From: JBCAWW01 sp039024315
GTDB lineage: Bacteria > Bacteroidota > Bacteroidia > J057
Length of the DNA stretch: 25,980 nucleotides
Direction: 5' to 3'
Assembly (NCBI GenBank): GCA_039024315.1
Contig: JBCCQN010000117.1
Span: 1-25,980, forward strand
Shown here in pieces: positions 14,316 through 21,637 of this stretch. The position numbers were made by a program, and so were the translations under genes. The notes under the pieces are model-generated. The model was given only the letters and a program-made list of their open reading frames with translations, had not been told where the DNA came from and ran no database searches. Within the stretch, counting starts at the first letter, position 1, and each line of letters begins with the position of its first letter.

Positions 14316-15376
14316 AGTTCTATTTGTAGGCTTAATTGATAGTGATCTTCACTTTCTTCTATATCTAGCTGGTGTCGATTTGGGTATAGGTGTGCCAATT
14401 GCTGCTTAAGGTTACTCATGCCTATGCCTTCGCGATCCCTAGACAAGCTCAATGCGCTAAGTTTCGATTTTGTATTAAAGACTTTGAAGTTCAGCTGCTC
14501 TTGCTTTACGCTGAGGCTAAGGTGAATTTTGGGTTGTAATAAATCCCCACTAGCCCCATGCTTGAAGGCGTTTTCAACTATAGGAAGTAATATCATAGGA
14601 GCAATCTTTGCCTGATTATTGTCCGTTTCGTGCCAAAATTGTAGGTCTAAGCGTTCGCCATAGCGTAAACTCTCCAAATCAATATAATTGTGTAACAACT
14701 CTATCTCCTTTTCCAAAGCCACAAAAGGCGCATTGCATTGATAAAGCATATAATCGAGCATTTCTGAAAGCTTCATCACTACCTCCGGCGCCTCTTTGGA
14801 TTGCTGAAGGGTTAGTACATAGAGATTATTGAGGGTATTGAAGAGGAAGTGCGGATGTATCTGGGTCTTCAGGAATTTAAGCTCCGCTTCTGTCTTGGCT
14901 TTCTCTAGCTCGACGAGCTTTTGTTTTTCTTGATAGCGATCTTGAATTCGCTTCAAGCTCAACATGATAAAAGGCGTGAAATAAACCACTAGGCCATAGC
15001 GAACATAGAGGTAAAGGGGCTCGCTCAATATTTCATAAATCGACTCTTTAGGAAAGCCGCGATCTAAGATGTCTTCCACTACATAGATGGTCAGAAACCT
15101 CGCCAGCGCCATCAACAAGTAGGCGCTAAACAAAAAGGAAAGCGTAAAGCGGACGTACTTTTTGCGTTCGAGAAGCTTGGGTATCTGATAATAGACAAAG
15201 AGATATGAGGCGATGATCTGTGAGGGTAACAAAGCCATCAGATTGACCAAGTAGACATAAATCGAGGAATAAAAAGCGCTGGTATAAAGTGAGTAAATAC
15301 CCAAAATCGCCACCCAGAAGACTAGGTGCCTGAGGAACTGGCTTTGCAGCAAACGATCTATGTAGGGATCAAGCAT
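14312..15376 (-). CDS. LytS-type sensor histidine kinase
   Basis: This is a membrane sensor kinase of the His_kinase (LytS/YehU) family that pairs with the LytTR regulator downstream. Four hydrophobic segments fill the first half (starting FLRHLVFWVAILGIYSLYTS and ending YLYVRYGLVVYFTPFIML). A short coiled coil (RYQEKQKLVELEKAKTEAELK) leads to the phospho-acceptor block LKTQIHPHFLFNTLNNL, with the histidine at about residue 174. The ATP-binding domain shows LLPIVENAFKHG and GIGMSNLKQQL. The frame opens at a TTG (15445), but the first ATG, at 15376, gives a normal short N-terminus before the first membrane segment and is preferred (354 aa). It has no extracytoplasmic sensor domain, so it probably senses a signal in or near the membrane. 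Confidence 0.93.
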   Translation of the reverse strand: MLDPYIDRLLQSQFLRHLVFWVAILGIYSLYTSAFYSSIYVYLVNLMALLPSQIIASYLFVYYQIPKLLERKKYVRFTLSFLFSAYLLMALARFLTIYVVEDILDRGFPKESIYEILSEPLYLYVRYGLVVYFTPFIMLSLKRIQDRYQEKQKLVELEKAKTEAELKFLKTQIHPHFLFNTLNNLYVLTLQQSKEAPEVVMKLSEMLDYMLYQCNAPFVALEKEIELLHNYIDLESLRYGERLDLQFWHETDNNQAKIAPMILLPIVENAFKHGASGDLLQPKIHLSLSVKQEQLNFKVFNTKSKLSALSLSRDREGIGMSNLKQQLAHLYPNRHQLDIEESEDHYQLSLQIEL

Positions 15377-15592
15377 AACCCAAAATACATTTTCTGCCTT
15401 TTGGAAAAGCACTTTATCGACCAATCTAGCTTTCCGACCGCTCAATCAGACTTTGCTCAGGATCAATCCTATTGAGCCTTACTTATTGACTTTACATCCC
15501 TTCTTAGACTGACTTGAGCGATTTTTTCTTTTTGCTCTACTTTTTCTAGAAATATTGCTGCTATTGTATTTATCCGCTCAAGCAAACAGAAT

Positions 15593-17011
15593 ATGAAATC
15601 TCGGAGCCTAATTATCGTCCTCATTTTTGCAACCCTCCTCAGCAGCTATGCCCAATCTCCTAGCGCGCAGAGCAAGCGACTAGATCAAACTTTGGCGCAA
15701 CTAAGGGAGAACTTGTCGATTCCGGGGATGGCGGTAGCTGTTTCACAGAACGCTCAGTTGATTTATAGTCAAGCGTTCGGCTATGCCGACCTCAAAAACC
15801 AAATTCCCACTACTGATACCACTCTCTTTCGCCTTGCTAGCGTCTCCAAACTCCTAACTAATCTAGCAGTGGTAAAACTCCAACAAGACGGAAAACTCAA
15901 TATCTCCGATCCAGTAGAGACTTATCTTCCCGATTACCCACACGCTGGCAAAGGCGTAACCATCGAAAGACTTTGCCGACATTTAGGGGGCATCAGACAC
16001 TATCAAGGAGGCGATTTTACCAACAGCTTTAAGCATTATGACAATACCCAGGAGGCGCTCGAAATCTTCATTGATGATCCGCTGGTGCATGAGCCAGGCA
16101 GCCAATATAAATACTCAAGTTTTGCTTACACTTTGCTGCAAGCGGTCATAGAAGCGGCCTCCGGCAAAGAATTTCTCACTTATCTATCAGAGGATATTTT
16201 TGCACCCTTAGGCATGAATCGAACCTTCGCCGATCAAGTCGATAGTACCTACACTGATCGTTCGCTTTTGTACCGTGTAAACTCCAAAGGTAAAGCACGA
16301 AAATCCTCCCACGATGACCCTAGTTATAAATGGGGTGGGGGCGGTATGCTCTCTTCCGTTTGCGACTTGATTACTTTTGGTGAGGCCCACCTAGCCGGAG
16401 ATTTTTTGACTGATGAAAGCCGCAATCTGATGTTCACTCCTGCCGTAAAAATGCCCGGCTCTGATGATGCCACTTCTATCGGGCTAACCTGGCGCATTGG
16501 TAAGGACAATCACGCGCAGACGATTTATCATCATGCCGGCTCGATGAATGGGGCGCGTTCCTTTTTGCTCTTATGTCCAGAGGAGAATCTCGTCATTGCC
16601 ATTCTCTCCAATGCCAACGAGTTGGACTGGATTCATCACTTAGCCTTTAGCATCAAAGATGCATTATTGCGCCCAGAACCATCCTCAGCCAAGCCTTTTG
16701 CCTCCAATAGGTTTCAAATCCTTCAACAAGATGCCGAGACTAATGTGGGCTCTATATCATTTGGGGGCACATATCCTATCTACCAAGCTGAACTCAAAAT
16801 GCCTGGGCTGTTTGACGAATCCATGCAGCTGAATCTTTGCGCGAGTCAGCATCAAGATAGCCTCCAACTCAAAAATGTGAAAGTAGAGGATGCGATACTC
16901 TATTTTCAGATCGATTGGGTCGAAGGCAGTGAAGCAAACAGCATCCAATTGGTTTATCGCAATGAGGATGATCAGATCGTCGATCAGACTTATTTGTTGC
17001 GATTAGAGTAG
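15593..17011 (+). CDS. LACTB-like serine beta-lactamase-family hydrolase
   Basis: This 472-residue exported serine hydrolase of the beta-lactamase class C/LACTB group has a signal peptide of about 21 residues (ending SSYAQ). The catalytic Ser83-x-x-Lys86 sits in FRLASVSKLLT. The second motif, usually YxN, reads Tyr174-Ser-Ser (YKYSSFAYTLL), as in LACTB-type proteins. The third is His314-Ala-Gly316 (HHAGSMNGAR). The family also shows GIRHYQGGDF and WGGGGMLSSVCDLITFG. Such enzymes act as D-aminopeptidases, esterases or penicillin-binding-protein-like peptidases, so antibiotic resistance should not be assumed. About 100 C-terminal residues form a separate beta-rich domain (FQILQQDAETN onward). 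It stands alone and convergent with the DUF418 gene. Confidence 0.9.
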   Translation: MKSRSLIIVLIFATLLSSYAQSPSAQSKRLDQTLAQLRENLSIPGMAVAVSQNAQLIYSQAFGYADLKNQIPTTDTTLFRLASVSKLLTNLAVVKLQQDGKLNISDPVETYLPDYPHAGKGVTIERLCRHLGGIRHYQGGDFTNSFKHYDNTQEALEIFIDDPLVHEPGSQYKYSSFAYTLLQAVIEAASGKEFLTYLSEDIFAPLGMNRTFADQVDSTYTDRSLLYRVNSKGKARKSSHDDPSYKWGGGGMLSSVCDLITFGEAHLAGDFLTDESRNLMFTPAVKMPGSDDATSIGLTWRIGKDNHAQTIYHHAGSMNGARSFLLLCPEENLVIAILSNANELDWIHHLAFSIKDALLRPEPSSAKPFASNRFQILQQDAETNVGSISFGGTYPIYQAELKMPGLFDESMQLNLCASQHQDSLQLKNVKVEDAILYFQIDWVEGSEANSIQLVYRNEDDQIVDQTYLLRLE

Positions 17012-17027
17012 TTGGGTGGTATTTACC

Positions 17028-17044
17028 GCTGCGCGGAACGCTTA
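17028..17044 (+). repeat. Dispersed repeat, intergenic copy
   Basis: GCTGCGCGGAACGCTTA, 16 bases after the hydrolase stop. A second, inverted copy lies at 17129-17143, and a strong hairpin lies between them. Confidence 0.65.
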
Positions 17045-17076
17045 GCAATGGTAGCATACGCAATCTCCAGTTTGTA

Positions 17077-17097
17077 GCGGCCTATTGCATAGGCCGC
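17077..17097. repeat. Strong hairpin between convergent genes
   Basis: GCGGCCTAT (17077-17085) pairs perfectly with ATAGGCCGC (17089-17097) over a three-base loop. No T-run follows on either strand. It may serve as a bidirectional transcription barrier or RNA 3'-end stabiliser, which is inference. Confidence 0.55.
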
Positions 17098-17119
17098 CAG
17101 AGTAGACCCCTCCAACGAA

Positions 17120-18367
17120 CTAGGCTCTTGCGTTCTGCGCAGCAGGCTGCTCTACCTTCCTTAAAGGCACTATGCGTAAATAAGTCAAGCAGCGCCAAAT
17201 CCATTCTAAGGGCCCGAAACGAAACCTCTGGGTCCAAAAGGGTGCGAACCACAAGAAGAAGCCCCAAATCAAAAAAGTAACTAACCAAAGCGCTCCCCGA
17301 TTTAAGTCTCCATAAAGACCCAATCCGTAGAAAATTGAGGTGGCAATGATCGATTCTCCCAGATAGCCGCTAAGTGCGATTTTCCCAATGGCGGCCATTC
17401 TGTTTTGCAGATCCTGCAAGAAATCAGTTCTGGTCCACAGCATAATTAGGCCAACATATCCTAAAGCGGTAAAAGGTGTGGCCAGCGTGTTGGGGAGCTT
17501 CCCCCAGAAAAGACCGTACTGCCACTGCCAATCAAACTGATAGAAAAGAATGATTCCCAAAATCGACAATGAAAACCCGACTCCTAAGCCATACTTTACC
17601 CATTTGAGATAAAAGGATTTCTCTCTCAGATTACTGAAGACTTTCCATGAAAAAAGGGCCATCCCGATTAGCATCATGCCGAAGGCACGGCCGAAAAAAT
17701 CCAGTAGAAATAAGCCCAGCATCATCCCCGCATTTTCTGATGTATTTTGTTCGTTTTCGCTATTCCTTAAACGGTAATTGATTTGATCGCTATAAGTCCC
17801 CCTAAAAGCGTCTATTTCCTTTTGCAGAGTGGCGTCGTCGGGAGTCCATTGATTGATGAAGGCTTGTTGCTCGGCCGGACTTATCTGCTCTAGGCTAGTA
17901 CTAAAAACGTAGAGGTTGAGTAAAGCGGGTAGGAGGTAAATCAAGAGGCCCAAGCCAAGCTGGATACGAGGATTAAGGTTTCTAAAGAGAAACAGCAAAA
18001 AGGAACAAATCGCATAGATGAGCAGGATGTCCCCATGCCAAATAAATACGCTGTGGATCAGCCCAATTAAGAGTAGCCAAAAGTTACGACTGTAAAATAA
18101 TAGCCCTGCCTTTTGCCCCTTTTTACTAGCGCTTTGGATAAACAATAAAGTGCTCGCCCCAAAAAGCATGGAAAAGATCGCCATGAACTTTTGGTCTGCT
18201 ATGACATGATTGATGGCAAAAAATAGCTGGTCCCAACTAGAAAGCTCATAAACAAAGGGATTGTAATATGCCTGAGTGGGCATCGCAAAAAGCACGATGT
18301 TCATGATCAGGATGCCGAGTAGCGCAAAACCTCTGAGTACGTCTATGGAGATGATCCGATTATTCAT
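17120..18367 (-). CDS. DUF418 (YeiB-like) membrane protein
   Basis: This 415-residue polytopic membrane protein has the DUF418 signature: N-terminal RIISIDVLRGFALLGILIMNI, FSMLFGAS, GHGD-like IWHGDILLIYAICSFLLF, then after a polar loop (about 165-215) the membrane segments FFGRAFGMMLIGMALF and the C-terminal SGYLGESIIATSIFYGLGL, LIWGFFLWFAPFW and PLEWIWR. About ten membrane segments are visible. The family belongs with acyltransferase-3/YeiB-type membrane proteins; substrates are unknown. The last residues, QPAAQNARA, are encoded by an inverted copy of the dispersed repeat, so the natural C-terminus may once have ended a few residues earlier. A CRP-like operator lies 34 bases upstream of the start, just behind the crp-like gene. 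Confidence 0.92.
   Translation of the reverse strand: MNNRIISIDVLRGFALLGILIMNIVLFAMPTQAYYNPFVYELSSWDQLFFAINHVIADQKFMAIFSMLFGASTLLFIQSASKKGQKAGLLFYSRNFWLLLIGLIHSVFIWHGDILLIYAICSFLLFLFRNLNPRIQLGLGLLIYLLPALLNLYVFSTSLEQISPAEQQAFINQWTPDDATLQKEIDAFRGTYSDQINYRLRNSENEQNTSENAGMMLGLFLLDFFGRAFGMMLIGMALFSWKVFSNLREKSFYLKWVKYGLGVGFSLSILGIILFYQFDWQWQYGLFWGKLPNTLATPFTALGYVGLIMLWTRTDFLQDLQNRMAAIGKIALSGYLGESIIATSIFYGLGLYGDLNRGALWLVTFLIWGFFLWFAPFWTQRFRFGPLEWIWRCLTYLRIVPLRKVEQPAAQNARA
17129..17143 (-). repeat. Dispersed repeat, coding copy at the 3' end of the DUF418 gene
   Basis: TGCGTTCTGCGCAGC on the plus strand, inverted relative to the copy at 17028. It encodes AAQNA at the C-terminus of the DUF418 protein. 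Confidence 0.65.
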
Positions 18368-18400
18368 AGCACAAAGAAAAGGAGCGCTTTAGTCAATACA

Positions 18401-18416
18401 TTTGACATTTGTCACA
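18401..18416. promoter_or_regulatory. CRP-like operator
   Basis: TTTGA-N6-TCACA (minus strand TGTGA-N6-TCAAA) matches the CRP consensus TGTGA-N6-TCACA at nine of ten positions. It lies 34 bases before the DUF418 start and 46 bases after the end of the Crp/Fnr-type gene on the same strand. Autoregulation or regulation of the DUF418 gene by that protein is inferred. Confidence 0.45.
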
Positions 18417-18462
18417 AAAGCAAGCGCCAGAAAAATCTGCTGCTTGTTAAGCTGTGCTTCAA

Positions 18463-19032
18463 CTAGACTTGCGCTCTGATTCTGCTTAAGGTTTCCCGAC
18501 TAACTCCCAAATAGGAGGCAATATCGGTAAGAGAGACTTTTTGCAAAACTTCAGGCTCCGCCTCAAGTAAACTCAGATAGCGCTCCTTGCTAGTCATAAA
18601 TTGCAACTGATAGAGACGTTTTTCGAGAAAGCCTGCGTACTCCAGCGAAAGCAAGATAATCAGGCGGCTTATGTCCAAATCTTTCTCTATGATTTGGGCT
18701 ATATCCTCCGTTTTAAACTGAATGAATTCGGAATCCTCTAATAGTTCGATCGTTTCATTAGAGCTGCTTCCCTCCAGGGTATTTATGGTCCCAATCATTT
18801 CATGCTCGAAGGCAAACCAGAGACAGACTTCTTTATCGTCTTTTTGATAATAGGCCTTAACCCCACCTGTGACTAGCAAATAAAAAAATGGATGACTCTG
18901 GCCCTCTTGGATGATTTTTGTGCCCTTGGGATAGCGGAGATAGTTAGCATGTGCAATAAAAATGTCAAGACTCGCCTCTGACATATGTGGATAGAGTTCG
19001 CTAATGATTTCCTTGAGTTCCGGCTTGTCCAT
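18463..19032 (-). CDS. Crp/Fnr-family transcription regulator
   Basis: This 189-residue regulator has an N-terminal cyclic-nucleotide-binding beta-roll (KGTKIIQEGQSHPFFYLLVTGGVKAYYQKDDKEVCLWF, EHEMIGTINTLEGSSSNETIELLEDSEFI). A dimerisation helix follows (about 115-145), then a C-terminal helix-turn-helix, LTDIASYLGVSRETLSRIRAQV. It belongs to the short Bacteroidota Crp group, in which the cAMP-contacting residues are usually not conserved; I see no canonical GE-x-A-L-x-x-x-x-x-R-x-A phosphate cassette, so cAMP binding is doubtful. No iron-sulfur cysteines are present. A weak -7-like box (minus strand TATCTTTA) lies at 19054-19061. It may control the DUF418 gene behind it through the site at 18401. 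Confidence 0.93.
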   Translation of the reverse strand: MDKPELKEIISELYPHMSEASLDIFIAHANYLRYPKGTKIIQEGQSHPFFYLLVTGGVKAYYQKDDKEVCLWFAFEHEMIGTINTLEGSSSNETIELLEDSEFIQFKTEDIAQIIEKDLDISRLIILLSLEYAGFLEKRLYQLQFMTSKERYLSLLEAEPEVLQKVSLTDIASYLGVSRETLSRIRAQV

Positions 19033-19135
19033 TGGGTACAGATTATTCTTTAGTAAAGATAGTCTAATCAGTTAGCAAGAAGGGCTTAAATATCTCGCTA
19101 TTTTCAAAGCTAGAGCAGTCTTTCTTTATTTAACC

Positions 19136-19152
19136 GCTGCGCGGAACGCTTT
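19136..19152 (+). repeat. Dispersed repeat, intergenic copy
   Basis: GCTGCGCGGAACGCTTT, in the 195-base region between the divergent Crp-type and cyclophilin genes. Confidence 0.65.
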
Positions 19153-19179
19153 TATTAAATTTTTAATTATTTAGCTTTC

Positions 19180-19218
19180 AACAACTCAACAACTCAACAA
19201 CTCAACAACTCAACAATT
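19180..19218 (+). repeat. 8-bp tandem repeat (AACAACTC)
   Basis: Four perfect AACAACTC units run from 19180 to 19211 and are followed by a partial AACAATT. The array ends nine bases before the ATG of the cyclophilin gene, so it fills the likely leader and ribosome-binding region. Confidence 0.9.
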
Positions 19219-19227
19219 ACCCTCGCT

Positions 19228-19821
19228 ATGAATAAATTGCTTTATCTCCTTCCACTTTTGATGCTGATTGCCTGTAGTGAACCCAAGCAAGAGGAAGCTA
19301 CCTATGAAGTAGGCCAAATCATTACGCCTTTGGGCGAAATGTTGTTTTGGATGCATGACGAAACCCCCAATCATAAAGCAAGTTTCATCTCTCTTGCCAA
19401 AGCCAATTATTGGGATAGTCTGAGTTTCAATCGCGTGATCGAGGATTTTGTCATTCAAGGGGGCTGTCCAGACACCCCCGAGGGCTTTGATGAGTCTGAT
19501 TATCTACTCGAACCAGAGTTTAAAGATCATCTCAAACATGTTTATGGTGCCGTAGGTGCAGGGCGTGATGACAATCCAGACAAATTATCCGCCGGCTGTC
19601 AATTTTATATTGTCCATGCTGAAGAAGGATTGGCCCGACTCGATGGCAACTATATGATCTTTGGTCAAGTCTTTAAAGGGCTGGATGTCCTCAATAAAAT
19701 TGCCACGGTAGCGACTGATTCACTCGACGAACCTTTGGAAAGAGTGAGTCTTGATGTCAACATTATTGAGATGACAGCCCAAGAATTACAAGCCCAAGGC
19801 TATGCCGGAGATCGACTTTAA
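19228..19821 (+). CDS. Cyclophilin-type peptidyl-prolyl isomerase, lipoprotein
   Basis: This is a cyclophilin-family proline cis-trans isomerase (197 aa) exported as a lipoprotein: the signal peptide ends in the lipobox LIAC (Cys16). The core shows ITPLGEMLFWMHDETPNHKASFISLAKANYWDSLSFNRVIEDFVIQGG, the expected F-x-R-x-x-x-x-F-x-x-Q-G-G block, later SAGCQFYIVHAEE (in place of the usual NGSQFFI) and LDGNYMIFGQVFKGLDVLNKI. It probably assists folding of envelope or secreted proteins. The ATG follows closely behind an AACAACTC tandem array, with no clear purine-rich ribosome site. Its 3' end overlaps the next gene by 20 bases, so the two are likely coupled. Confidence 0.93.
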   Translation: MNKLLYLLPLLMLIACSEPKQEEATYEVGQIITPLGEMLFWMHDETPNHKASFISLAKANYWDSLSFNRVIEDFVIQGGCPDTPEGFDESDYLLEPEFKDHLKHVYGAVGAGRDDNPDKLSAGCQFYIVHAEEGLARLDGNYMIFGQVFKGLDVLNKIATVATDSLDEPLERVSLDVNIIEMTAQELQAQGYAGDRL

Positions 19822-20686
19822 CCCTCTTCCCTTTTTTCCTTACAAACCTGGGGCCGATAGTATTTATGAGGTCGTTTCTCCCTCTTTGATGGGAGAATAT
19901 GAGCGAGGAAAGTGGCTGAGTGAGTCAAAAGTACCGCTCTATTTTAGCTGTCCCAATTGTAGCCAAACTCGCATCAATCTGGCCCAGCATCCTATGCAAG
20001 GAGGGGATCATCCCCGTATTTCGCTTGAACCGCAGCGAGAAATGGTTTACCGCAGTTTCTTTGCTTGGACCATTCAATGCTCCTATTGTCGGAGCATCTA
20101 TGATATCCACGTTGGCTGGACCGAACCCAATAACGGAAGGATGATCATCACGCTCGGCGACATCCGAGAGCTCAAGAGTAATCCTGAGCTCAAGAAGTTT
20201 GAGAGTGTGGGCTTTACCCCATTAAGCATAAAGCCCCAAAAATATCTCACCAACTATCATAAGTATCTCTTGGCCTTGGAATATGAGATGGAAGGCTTCA
20301 AACTGAGCTTACAAATCCAAAATACCTTGGGTCGATTTACACCGGAAAGAAAAGGCTTGGTAGAATTTTTTGCTCCTCGCTATCCTGATAGTGCTACAAA
20401 AATAGTAAGCGAAGTATTAGCCAAAGCCGCCGCCGATCTTATCCCCCAGCTCGCAGAAAAAGGCCATCAGCTCAACACTAGCTTTGCCTTCATCATTTCA
20501 TCTGTAAGCCTATCCTACACCAGTGTTTCTGTGCCTATTTCTTTTCTTACTGCTGCGCAGAACGCTCAACTCTATAGCGCGCTTCATCAGTTGCTTGATA
20601 TTTTGCTGCACTCATCCCCCTATGAGGATCTCCATGCAAGTCTAAGGGAGGCAAACTTTAAAGTAGCTGATCTATTGACAAAATAG
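19802..20686 (+). CDS. Zinc-ribbon protein of unknown function
   Basis: I do not recognise this 294-residue protein. It has no signal peptide or membrane segment and is probably cytosolic. Two CxxC pairs, CPNC (Cys50/53) and CSYC (Cys93/96), are 40 residues apart and probably bind one zinc ion. Between them lie strands and a conserved-looking W/F-rich segment (YRSFFAWTIQ). The second half is mostly alpha-helical: a region around YHKYLLALEYEMEGFKLSL, then KIVSEVLAKAAADLIPQLAEKG, and a C-terminal ALHQLLDILLHSSPYEDLH. The start overlaps the cyclophilin gene by 20 bases, with ATG at 19802. Residues about 250-255 (TAAQNAQL) are encoded by a copy of the dispersed repeat, so part of this loop may be repeat-derived. 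Confidence 0.75.
   Translation: MPEIDFNPLPFFPYKPGADSIYEVVSPSLMGEYERGKWLSESKVPLYFSCPNCSQTRINLAQHPMQGGDHPRISLEPQREMVYRSFFAWTIQCSYCRSIYDIHVGWTEPNNGRMIITLGDIRELKSNPELKKFESVGFTPLSIKPQKYLTNYHKYLLALEYEMEGFKLSLQIQNTLGRFTPERKGLVEFFAPRYPDSATKIVSEVLAKAAADLIPQLAEKGHQLNTSFAFIISSVSLSYTSVSVPISFLTAAQNAQLYSALHQLLDILLHSSPYEDLHASLREANFKVADLLTK
20552..20567 (+). repeat. Dispersed repeat, coding copy in the zinc-ribbon gene
   Basis: GCTGCGCAGAACGCTC matches the copy at 9284 in its first 15 bases. In this phase it encodes AAQNA, the same peptide as the copy at the DUF418 C-terminus. Confidence 0.6.
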
Positions 20687-20855
20687 CTTGACAGCTGTTC
20701 AATACTCTTTTTTAGGTAAATCATTTTATCCCTTAAATGGTATGGAGTATACCCTCCCTATTTGTATCTATGCACTCCTAACAACCGAACTACGTGCAGG
20801 GTACGAGCCGAAGGCGAATTACATAGCTCGTAGACCATGTTATCGCAGGGACAAT

Positions 20856-21212
20856 TTATTCTTCCATTGAACGAATTCGGACGATACCGGGCTGAATCAC
20901 CGTAAAGGATTTTTTCAATTCTGATTCATACTTTTCAACCACAGCATCCACTATTTTTGCTTTCTTTTTCGGTTTTAGTCCTTCGAGCCGAACCAAAATT
21001 ACTCCAGAGTGCAATTGCTTTAACCTGTATACTAATTCCCCAAAATCCTTATCCCGAGTGATTTAGATTCTTTCCTCATCATTCGCAATTTGCAGTATTT
21101 CTTCATCTGATATTCCCCTTTCTTCTTCCGCTATGTAGAATACATTGTACCCACTCTCTCGTATTTTCTTAACGATTGGAGCGTCAACTCCCTCGTCGGC
21201 AACAAAGTTCAT
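20856..21212 (-). pseudogene. DUF5615 (PIN-like) toxin gene with an in-frame stop
   Basis: The frame runs 118 codons from ATG 21212 and is interrupted only by TAA at codon 50 (21065-21063). Reading through it gives a complete DUF5615/Mut7-C PIN-like protein: NFVADEGVDAPIVKKIRESG, then NVFYIAEEERGISDEEILQIA, then ERI-stop-ITRDKDFGELV and HSGVILVRLEGL, ending FTVIQPGIVRIR. Relatives read RILITxDKDFGEL at this point, so one T-to-A change (TTA Leu to TAA) explains the stop. The aspartates of the predicted nuclease site (Asp6, and the Asp of DKDFGEL after the stop) remain. The start overlaps the stop of the DUF433 gene by four bases, as in toxin-antitoxin pairs. It is probably inactivated; a sequencing error cannot be excluded. 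Confidence 0.85.
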
Positions 21213-21442
21213 ACTGCTATCGGATAGATTTTCTCACCTTTTAAGGCACTAGCAGCAAAGGCTAACGCAGCATGAATGGAATCGATAGTTAGGCGGGGAT
21301 GGGCTTCAATTAGATCAGAAATCGATTCTCCCGAAGATAGCTTTTCCAAAATCAGCTCTACTGTGATTCTAGTACCTTTTATCACAGGTTTTCCCATCAT
21401 TTTTTTAGGATTTACTTCTATCTTTTCTCGCCAATTTGACAT
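21209..21442 (-). CDS. DUF433 antitoxin-like protein
   Basis: This 77-residue protein of the DUF433 family is usually found beside DUF5615 PIN-like proteins and is thought to be the antitoxin of a VapBC-like pair. The signature is plain: REKIEVNPKKMMGKPVIKGTRITVELILEKLSSGESISDLIEAHPRLTIDSIHAALAFAA, including G-K-P-x-I-x-G-T-R and the helix-turn-helix-like segment after it. The gene is intact, although its partner downstream carries a stop codon. The four-base overlap (ATGA) indicates translational coupling. A perfect ATAGTACTAT palindrome touches the start codon and may be an operator for autoregulation. Confidence 0.9.
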   Translation of the reverse strand: MSNWREKIEVNPKKMMGKPVIKGTRITVELILEKLSSGESISDLIEAHPRLTIDSIHAALAFAASALKGEKIYPIAV

Positions 21443-21452
21443 ATAGTACTAT
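21443..21452. promoter_or_regulatory. Palindrome at the DUF433 start
   Basis: ATAGTACTAT is a perfect 10-base palindrome directly upstream of the DUF433 ATG. A role as an autoregulatory operator is possible but unproven. Confidence 0.3.
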
Positions 21453-21637
21453 TTTAAACGAATATACGAGTTTTCCTCTGAATATGATTCAACAACAATT
21501 GCCTAGCTGCCTTGATTTTGTATAGGCAGATAGAGTCATAGATACTATTGCGGATTTATAAATGAAACAACCAATTGAAATAAATAGCCTTCATTAATCT
21601 ATAACCTGCGCTAATATTCAAATAGAGACCCACAAAC

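Noticed and set aside
15593..17011. Antibiotic-resistance beta-lactamase
   Set aside because: The second motif is YSS rather than YxN and the overall pattern is LACTB-like, a broad serine hydrolase group, so resistance is not supported.
20688..20870. 60-residue plus-strand frame after the zinc-ribbon gene
   Set aside because: It starts with TTG, has no family features, and its end overlaps the DUF5615 reading frame on the other strand.
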